Positions 17,413-24,500 of a DNA stretch of 64,000 nucleotides are shown here, one piece after another (positions within the stretch are counted from its first letter, which is position 1; each line of letters opens with the position of its first letter). The position numbers and the translations under genes were made by a program. This stretch comes from Mucilaginibacter mali (GTDB lineage Bacteria; Bacteroidota; Bacteroidia; Sphingobacteriales; Sphingobacteriaceae): contig NZ_CP054139.1 in assembly GCF_013283875.1 (NCBI RefSeq), forward strand, positions 5,518,001-5,582,000. The letters run 5' to 3'. The notes under the pieces were generated by a model. The model worked only from the letters and a program-made list of their open reading frames with translations, did not search any database and was not told where the DNA came from.

Positions 17413-18795
17413 ATGAAAATTGAACAGCTATATACCAATTGCCTGGCCCAGGGCGCTTACTTTATTTCGAGCGATGGCGAAGCGGCCGTTATCGATCCTA
17501 TCCGCGAACCGGATGTTTATCTTAAACTGGCTAAAGCCTCGGGCAGCCGCATTAAATATATTTTTGAAACCCATTTTCATGCCGATTTTGTAAGCGGGCA
17601 TCTTGAACTGGCCGAAAAAACCGGCGCTACCATCGTTTATGGCCCAACAGCTGTTACGGCCTTTGAAGCCTATATTGGCCAGGATGAGGAGACTTTTTGC
17701 ATTGGCAAATTGCGCTTGAAACTGTTACATACGCCGGGGCATACCTTAGAAAGCAGTTGCTACCTGCTGGAAGACGAGACCGGAACGGCGACAACGATTT
17801 TTACCGGAGATACACTATTTATTGGTGATGTTGGCCGCCCCGACCTGGCCCAGCAGCCTAAAGAAGGCTTAACGCAGGATGAACTTGCAGGAATGCTGTT
17901 CGATTCGCTGCGCGATAAGATCATGCCGCTTAATGATGATATTGTTGTTTACCCGGCCCACGGCGCGGGCAGCGCCTGTGGTAAAAATATGAGCAAGGAA
18001 ACCTGGGATACCCTGGGCAATCAAAGATTGAACAATTATGCATTAAATATTAACCTTAGCAGGGACCAATTTATTGCAGAAGTAACGGCCGGGCTCCCCC
18101 CGCCGCCGGCTTATTTCCCCATAAATGTTAGGTTGAACAGCCAGGGGTACACCGGTTTGCAGGATATCATCCGCAAGGGAACCCGCGCGTTAATGGCCGG
18201 CGAGTTTGAGCAGGAGGCCCGTAAAGAACATACCCTGATATTGGATACCCGCGATCCAGCTGATTTTGCAGCCGGGCATATTCCCGGATCGGTAAATATC
18301 GGGCTTAACGGATCGTTTGCTACCTGGGCAGGGGCCTTGTTACCGTATGAGAATGCCGGTTTGCTTATTGTGGCTAACAGTGGTAAAGAAACAGAGGTAA
18401 TTACCCGTTTAGCAAGGGTTGGTTTTGATAACGTTACTGGTTATTTGCTGGGCGGATTTGAAGGATGGCAGGCAGCGGGTAAAACGATAAATAAGGTGCC
18501 CAATTTATCCGCAGCCGAGTTTTTTAAATTACAGGCTAAAAACAAATTTAATATTATTGATGTAAGGGCTGCTGCCGAATTTGAACAAGGGCATTTAGCG
18601 GGCGCTACTAATCTCCCTTTAGGTAATTTTCATCAGTTAGGCAACGTTGTTGATAAGCCGGAAGCTTATTATGTGTACTGCGCCGGTGGCTACCGGTCGA
18701 TGATCTATATTTCGATGCTGAAGGCGGCGAAGAATATTGAATTAATTAACGTTAATGGTGGGTATGGCGCGCTGAAATTATTGATAAATGCCTGA
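17413..18795 (+). CDS. CstB-like metallo-beta-lactamase/rhodanese fusion (putative persulfide dioxygenase-sulfurtransferase)
   Basis: 460 residues, three domains. The metallo-beta-lactamase domain (about 1-250) has THFHADFVSGH (His54, His56, Asp58), HTPGHTLESS, FTGDTLFIGDVGRPDL and VYPAHG, the ETHE1-type set that binds one Fe(II). The middle rhodanese (about 265-360) is catalytically dead: the loop is VANSGKE, with Ala321 where the Cys should be. The last rhodanese (about 370-460) has an intact CAGGYR loop (Cys423). This MBL, pseudo-rhodanese, rhodanese order is that of CstB, which oxidises low-molecular-weight persulfides to thiosulfate. No SQR is nearby; the desulfurase two genes upstream could supply persulfide. 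Confidence 0.9.
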   Translation: MKIEQLYTNCLAQGAYFISSDGEAAVIDPIREPDVYLKLAKASGSRIKYIFETHFHADFVSGHLELAEKTGATIVYGPTAVTAFEAYIGQDEETFCIGKLRLKLLHTPGHTLESSCYLLEDETGTATTIFTGDTLFIGDVGRPDLAQQPKEGLTQDELAGMLFDSLRDKIMPLNDDIVVYPAHGAGSACGKNMSKETWDTLGNQRLNNYALNINLSRDQFIAEVTAGLPPPPAYFPINVRLNSQGYTGLQDIIRKGTRALMAGEFEQEARKEHTLILDTRDPADFAAGHIPGSVNIGLNGSFATWAGALLPYENAGLLIVANSGKETEVITRLARVGFDNVTGYLLGGFEGWQAAGKTINKVPNLSAAEFFKLQAKNKFNIIDVRAAAEFEQGHLAGATNLPLGNFHQLGNVVDKPEAYYVYCAGGYRSMIYISMLKAAKNIELINVNGGYGALKLLINA

Positions 18796-18895
18796 TAGGC
18801 TATAAAAAACAACAATAGTTTTCAATAATCGTGTGTTAATTTTCATTTTTTGAACAAAAAATTCTTATATTCACTACTATTAATCAAAAGTAATT

Positions 18896-19363
18896 ATGGT
18901 ACTGAATAATTTAGATCAAACAGACATCGACATTTTAAAGCTCCTGCAAAAGGACGCGAGTTTGACCAATAAAGAGATCTGTTATAAACTGAATAAATCT
19001 ATCGGTACCATTCATCAACGCATCCAGCGGTTAAAAGATGAGGGGTTTATCCTGCGCACGGTAGCTATATTGAACCGTAAAAAATTAAATACCAGCCTCA
19101 TCGCCTTCAGCCAGGTTTTATTGAACGACCATACGGCCGATACGCTGAATACTTTTGAACGCGAAGTAGCCAAATTTCCCGAAGTAATGGAGTGTTTTCA
19201 GATGACCGGAACCTTTGATTTTTTATTAAGGATAGCTACCAGCGATATGGATGCTTATCATGCCTTTTATCGTAACAAACTGGCCACGCTGCCTAATATT
19301 ACAACCGTGCAAAGCTTTTTTGTATTATCCGAAACTAAGAGTATAACCGCTTACCCGTTGTAG
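18896..19363 (+). CDS. Lrp/AsnC-family transcriptional regulator
   Basis: 155 residues, typical length. The N-terminal helix-turn-helix (LDQTDIDILKLLQKDASLTN, IGTIHQRIQRLKDEGFI) is followed by the RAM effector domain (about 70-150) with VMECFQMTGTFDFLLRI. It lies 100 bases downstream of the CstB-like gene on the same strand. Some Lrp-family proteins, such as E. coli DecR, respond to cysteine and control its breakdown, so this protein may regulate the upstream desulfurase-TauE-CstB operon (inference). Its 3' end overlaps the convergent sigma-factor gene by 13 bases (19351-19363). Confidence 0.9.
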   Translation: MVLNNLDQTDIDILKLLQKDASLTNKEICYKLNKSIGTIHQRIQRLKDEGFILRTVAILNRKKLNTSLIAFSQVLLNDHTADTLNTFEREVAKFPEVMECFQMTGTFDFLLRIATSDMDAYHAFYRNKLATLPNITTVQSFFVLSETKSITAYPL

Positions 19364-19947
19364 CCTGTCCACAGGGATACAAATACGGTTAATGATATTA
19401 CCCCGGCATTGCGCAAAGAGTAACGAATAGATTTCAGCGCTTTTGATAAATGCGCCTCTACAGTTTTTTCAGAGATATCCATATCGAGGGCGATCTGGCG
19501 GGCTGTTTTCCCATTTTCGCGGCTCGATTTAAAAACCAGTTTGCATTTTTCGGGCAGCGTTTCCACTACGCCGCTAATGTATTCCTGCAAAAACTGCGCG
19601 TAGATATTTTCATCATCAAAATAAGTATCTGCCTGGCTGATCACCTTAAACGCGATCTCACTTCTCCGGCGTTCGCGGACGGCATAGTTGATCACCGAGT
19701 ATTTAACGGCCATAGCCAGATAGTTCGGTAACGAATCGATCCTGACGTCTTCACGCCTGTCCCACAACTTGATCATCACCTCCTGTACAATTTCCTGCGA
19801 GGTAGATTTGTCTTTGGTATGATTGTAGGCAATGGCCAATAGTTTACGCCAATACCGATCGTAAATTTCGGTCATCGCGGTTGCCTCTCCCTTTTGAAGG
19901 GCAGCTACCAATTGATCATCACCGTATTTACGAATGTTCATTATCAA
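19351..19947 (-). CDS. ECF-type RNA polymerase sigma-70 factor
   Basis: 198 residues; Met at 19941 is an alternative start two codons in. Sigma region 2 (about 20-90) reads IYDRYWRKLLAIAYNHTKD, IVQEVMIKLWDRR; region 4 (about 125-180) ends in the helix-turn-helix TARQIALDMDISEKTVEAH then LSKALK, the Bacteroidota FecI-like pattern. A hydrophobic tail (AGVISLTVFVSLW) follows, common in this group. Such factors usually sit beside a FecR anti-sigma gene and a SusC; neither is adjacent here, so its input and target are unknown. Its end overlaps the Lrp gene by 13 bases in convergent orientation. Confidence 0.92.
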   Translation of the reverse strand: MIMNIRKYGDDQLVAALQKGEATAMTEIYDRYWRKLLAIAYNHTKDKSTSQEIVQEVMIKLWDRREDVRIDSLPNYLAMAVKYSVINYAVRERRRSEIAFKVISQADTYFDDENIYAQFLQEYISGVVETLPEKCKLVFKSSRENGKTARQIALDMDISEKTVEAHLSKALKSIRYSLRNAGVISLTVFVSLWTGYNG

Positions 19948-20309
19948 AGAAGTTGTTGGGCTAAACCAAATTCATTGTAAATGATAACTGTGTAAAACAG
20001 CCAATATTACCAATTCGTTGATTCAAAGTTAAATCTATATTTTTTTGACATAAAATCAAACAATTAGCTTAAAATCTATAAATTTTATGGCATGTCAGGA
20101 AGGTATTGGCTCTTTTTTCACTCAAAGTGCTGTTTGGCTTGTGCAATTCTTATTTTTTTCATTTTGTAAGTGAGGCTTATTGGGGGCTTCTCAACAAGCC
20201 ACCCGGCCTCATTTTACCCCGATCTTTGTGGGCATGAAAGAAAATTACATAGAAAATAAAGATACATCGGTGTTGGTACGGCGATAGCTGGCTAAATATC
20301 AGGGCTGCT
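19948..20309. other. Intergenic region upstream of the sigma-factor gene
   Basis: About 360 AT-rich bases that should hold the leftward promoter of the sigma-factor gene. No exact TAnnTTTG element was found on that strand. A 17-codon ATG frame at 20234-20287 (MKENYIENKDTSVLVRR) could be a gene fragment but has no other support. No repeat or RNA gene recognised. Confidence 0.4.
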
Positions 20310-20678
20310 TTACTCAAAGAGCGCGGCGCTGACAGGGGTTATTTTGCCAATGCGTTTATCCTTACGGGAAACGAGCTCGCATAATTGAATTGCCGCACCC
20401 TCAAAATCATCGTGCTGATCACTGAGCAGTAGCCAGGCGGTATCAAAGCCCTCGTCCAGTTCAAAATCGGTAATGGCTGGTATTTCTTCCTTTAGACTGG
20501 CATGATGCTCTCTTTTTGTGGAGATCCAGATGCCGTTATGCTGTGGATTTTTAGCCGTTCGGCGAAAGATGAATACGATCTTCCCGTCGAAATAAATATA
20601 GAACATGCCGATGGCCGGCTTTACAATGGTGTTGGCCGGCAGGTAGTCTAACAGGAAATCAAAAGGTACCGGCTTCAA
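20310..20678 (-). CDS. Conserved-looking small protein of unknown function
   Basis: 122 residues, no signal peptide, acidic overall. I do not recognise the family. It has alternating beta-type stretches (MFYIYFDGKIVFIFRRT, WLLLSDQ) and an acidic C-terminal half. Its start overlaps the end of the upstream SRPBCC gene by 20 bases (20659-20678), so the two are almost certainly translated from one mRNA and may work together. Coding quality (no rare breaks, good frame use, coupled start) supports a real gene. Confidence 0.65.
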   Translation of the reverse strand: MKPVPFDFLLDYLPANTIVKPAIGMFYIYFDGKIVFIFRRTAKNPQHNGIWISTKREHHASLKEEIPAITDFELDEGFDTAWLLLSDQHDDFEGAAIQLCELVSRKDKRIGKITPVSAALFE

Positions 20679-21198
20679 GGATGTTTTTTAAATTCGTTAA
20701 ACTCTTGTCCATATCCTTAGCCACATGCTTTTGCATCATGGGGATCAGCATATTTATCGGGTAGCCCAGCTCGCCGGCATTACTCCACCATAATTTAGTC
20801 TGATCATCGGCCAATGGTTCCAGCTCCATCAAAATGCGGGCGCTGGTTTTCATGGGCTTCACAAAGCGGATCTCCATCTCAACACTTTTGCCATCTACTA
20901 TACTCATGATCTCTTTCTCGCCTTCGCCGGCATCCTTATTACCGCTCCATGCGTAAACATAACCCACTGTTCCGTCGGTACCGCGGAATTCCTTTTTACG
21001 GTCTGCATCAGCCATGGCATTGGTGTTAAATGCCTCCTGGTTTTTCAGAAACCGGACATAATCGAACACCTTTTGCACAGGCTCGTTGATGATGATCTCC
21101 CGTTTCACGTAATGCTTCTTCGGCATCAAAAGCGAGAGCAGGAAGAGCAGGGCGATGAGACCCGCAAGGGATAGCAGGATGATGAGGAGTATGTTCAT
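20659..21198 (-). CDS. SRPBCC-fold (START/polyketide cyclase-like) protein with N-terminal membrane anchor
   Basis: 179 residues. A strongly hydrophobic helix (about 2-25, ILLIILLSLAGLIALLFLL) precedes an SRPBCC domain: YVKREIIINEPVQKVFDYVR, GTVGYVYAWSGNKDAGEGE and a closing helix LTNLKNILE. The fold binds hydrophobic ligands in a helix-grip cavity; the ligand is unknown. It forms a two-gene operon with the small protein at 20310 and is divergent from the large kinase. Confidence 0.85.
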   Translation of the reverse strand: MNILLIILLSLAGLIALLFLLSLLMPKKHYVKREIIINEPVQKVFDYVRFLKNQEAFNTNAMADADRKKEFRGTDGTVGYVYAWSGNKDAGEGEKEIMSIVDGKSVEMEIRFVKPMKTSARILMELEPLADDQTKLWWSNAGELGYPINMLIPMMQKHVAKDMDKSLTNLKNILEAGTF

Positions 21199-21523
21199 GT
21201 AATAAAATTCGGGTAATAATTGATCTTATCAAAATATATGATTCATAAGAAATACCAAAACCAACAGTGTTTTAAAACTTAAAGGAATGTTTCAGCTTCG
21301 CCGATAAAGAATTCTTTCACAAAAAAAATCTCACCCCATCTAAAACAATTCTTTCCAATTTTGCTTTATACAAAGCCATTATTTCCAGCTCCTTTTGCAA
21401 TAAAACAAGGATATTAGTAATGATTTTCCTTGCGTTATAATATTTTGCCGATAGCGATATTTTTTATTGTCTCATTTATAAAATGTTATTGAATCCTAAG
21501 TTCACAATTAATCAACCTGTCCG
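21199..21523. other. Divergent promoter region between SRPBCC protein and hybrid kinase
   Basis: About 325 AT-rich bases with no gene seen. It must hold the promoters of both flanking operons. No exact TAnnTTTG element and none of the boxes of the right-hand regulon were found. No stable hairpin with T-run noticed. Confidence 0.5.
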
Positions 21524-24500
21524 ATGAAAGACGACGTTTTGGATGAAATTTTAGATAAGAACGGAATTGTAGACGAGCATCTTACCGATACCCTCGATCT
21601 GAAGGAACTATTAAAAGTATTATCGCTGGTGAAAAACGGGCGGCTCAACGCGCGCATGCCGGTTACCCAGGCGGGCATCAACGGCCGCATATGCGAGGTG
21701 CTGAACGATATTATCGACATGAACGAGCGCTTCGTTGCCGAGATCTCCTCGGCCGAGGTAACCATCGGCAAACGCGGGCACCTGGCCAAACGCATTGAAC
21801 TGCCCGATGCGCGTGGCGAATGGGCGCGTGGCGTAACATCGCTCAATAACCTGATAGAGGACCTGACCACGCCGACCCTGGAAATTGCCGGTATGATCAA
21901 CTCGGTAGCCAACGGCGACCTTTCCAAACATATCCCATTAGAAATAAAAGGCCACCCGTTAAAGGGCGAGTTTTTGCGTATCGCCAAGGAATCGAACCAG
22001 ATGCTGGCCAAGCTGCAACTCTTCTCTATGGAGGTAACGCGGGTAGCGCGGCAGGTGGGTTCGGAAGGTAAACTGGGCGAGCAGGCCAAGATAAAGGGTG
22101 TAGCCGGTGTATGGGCCGAACTGACTGACTCGGTAAACCAGATGGCCGGTAACCTTACCGCCCAGGTGCGTAACGTGGCGGCGGTAACAACAGCCGTGGC
22201 CAAGGGCGACCTTTCCCGGAAGATCACCGTGGAAGCCAAGGGCGAAATATTAGAGCTGAAGAACACCATCAACACCATGGTGGATCAGCTGAACTCTTTT
22301 TCATCCGAAGTAACCCGTGTGGCGCTGGAAGTAGGTACCGAAGGTAAGCTGGGCGGCCAGGCTAAAGTGCCGGGCGTTGCGGGTACCTGGAAGGATTTGA
22401 CCGACTCGGTGAACCGCATGGCCGGCAACCTGACATCGCAGGTGCGTAATATTGCCGGGGTAACCACGGCGGTGGCCAACGGCGACCTTTCCAAGAAGAT
22501 CACCGTGGACGTAAAGGGCGAAATGCTGGAACTAAAGAAGACCATCAATACGATGGTGGATCAGCTGAATTCCTTCGCGTCCGAAGTAACCCGTGTGGCA
22601 CTGGAAGTAGGTACCGAAGGTAAACTGGGCGGGCAGGCGCGTGTGAAAGGCGTCGGCGGGGTTTGGAAAGATCTGACCGACTCGGTAAACCAGATGGGAA
22701 GCAACCTTACCGACCAGGTGCGTAATATAGCCGGTGTAACTACGGCGGTGGCCAAAGGCGACCTTTCCCGGAAGATCACCGTGGATGCCAAGGGTGAGTT
22801 ATTGGAATTGAAGAATACCATCAACACCATGGTGGATCAGCTGAACTCGTTCTCATCTGAAGTGACGCGTGTGGCGCGTGAGGTAGGTTCGGAAGGGCAG
22901 TTGGGTGGCCAGGCCAACGTGCCGGGCATTGGCGGTACCTGGAAGGACTTAACCGACTCGGTAAACCAGATGGCGGGTAACTTAACCGGGCAGGTGCGTA
23001 ACATTGCCGAGGTAACCACGGCCGTGGCCAAGGGCGACTTATCTAAAAAGATAACGGTTGACGTGCAGGGCGAAATGCTGGAACTGAAGGTAACAATCAA
23101 TACGATGGTGGATCAGTTGAACTCTTTCGGGTCGGAAGTAACGCGTGTGGCGCGTGAGGTAGGTTCCGAAGGGCAGCTGGGTGGCCAGGCCAATGTGCCC
23201 GGTGTAGGCGGTACCTGGAAGGATTTAACCGACTCGGTAAATAAAATGGCGGACAACCTGACATCGCAGGTGCGTAACATTGCCGAGGTAACCACGGCGG
23301 TGGCCAAAGGCGACCTTTCCCGCAAGATCACCGTAAACGCCAAAGGCGAGTTATTGGAACTTAAGGATACCATTAATACCATGGTAGATCAGCTTCGCGG
23401 TTTCGCATCCGAAGTAACCCGTGTGGCGCGTGAGGTGGGTTCGGAAGGGCAATTAGGCGGCCAGGCCAATGTGCCGGGTGTGGATGGTACCTGGAAAGAT
23501 TTAACCGACTCGGTAAATAAAATGGCCGGTAACCTTACCGCGCAGTTACGTAATATAGCCGATGTATCCATCGCGATAGCTAACGGCGACTTATCTAAAA
23601 AGATCACGGTTGACGTTAGGGGAGAGATCTTGCAGCTGAAGGAAACCATTAATACCATGGTAGACCAGCTGCGCGGCTTCGCGTCGGAAGTAACGCGTGT
23701 GGCCCGTGAGGTGGGTACCGACGGTAACCTGGGCGGCCAGGCCTTTGTGCCGGGCGTTGCGGGTACCTGGAAGGATTTGACCGACTCGGTAAACCAGATG
23801 TCATCAAACTTAACATCGCAGGTGCGTAACATTGCCGAGGTAACCAAGGCGGTGGCCAGCGGCGACTTATCCAAAACAGTAATTATCGACGTGAAGGGTG
23901 AGATCATGGACCTGAAGAACACCATCAATACGATGGTGGATCAGCTGAACTCCTTCGCGTCCGAAGTAACGCGTGTTGCGCGTGAGGTGGGTACCGAGGG
24001 TAAGCTGGGGGGCCAGGCGCACGTAAAAGGCGTGGGCGGTACCTGGAAGGATTTGACCGACTCGGTAAACCAAATGGCATCAAATCTTACCGGGCAGATC
24101 CGTGGTATTGCCAAAGTGGCTACCGGCATTGCCAAAGGCAACCTGAAGCAGCGCTTATCCATCAACGCATTGGGTGAGGTGGCGCAATTAACCGATACCA
24201 TTAACGAGATGATAGATACCCTGGCCGTATTTGCCGATGAGGTAACCACGGTGGCGCGTGAGGTGGGTGTGCAGGGCCGCTTAGGCGGGCAGGCCAGTGT
24301 GCCGGGCGCATCCGGTACCTGGAAGGATTTAACGGAGAACGTGAACCAGCTGGCACAAAACTTAACGGTGCAGGTGCGCTCCATATCCGAAGTGGCATCG
24401 GCGGTAACCAAGGGCGACTTAACCCGTACCATCCGCGTGGAAGCCAAGGGCGAGCTGGAAGCCTTGAAGGATACCATTAACCAGATGATCGCTAACCTGA

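Noticed and set aside
20234..20287. 17-codon frame upstream of the sigma-factor gene
   Set aside because: Too short to support; could be a fragment, but nothing in the flanks continues it in another frame.
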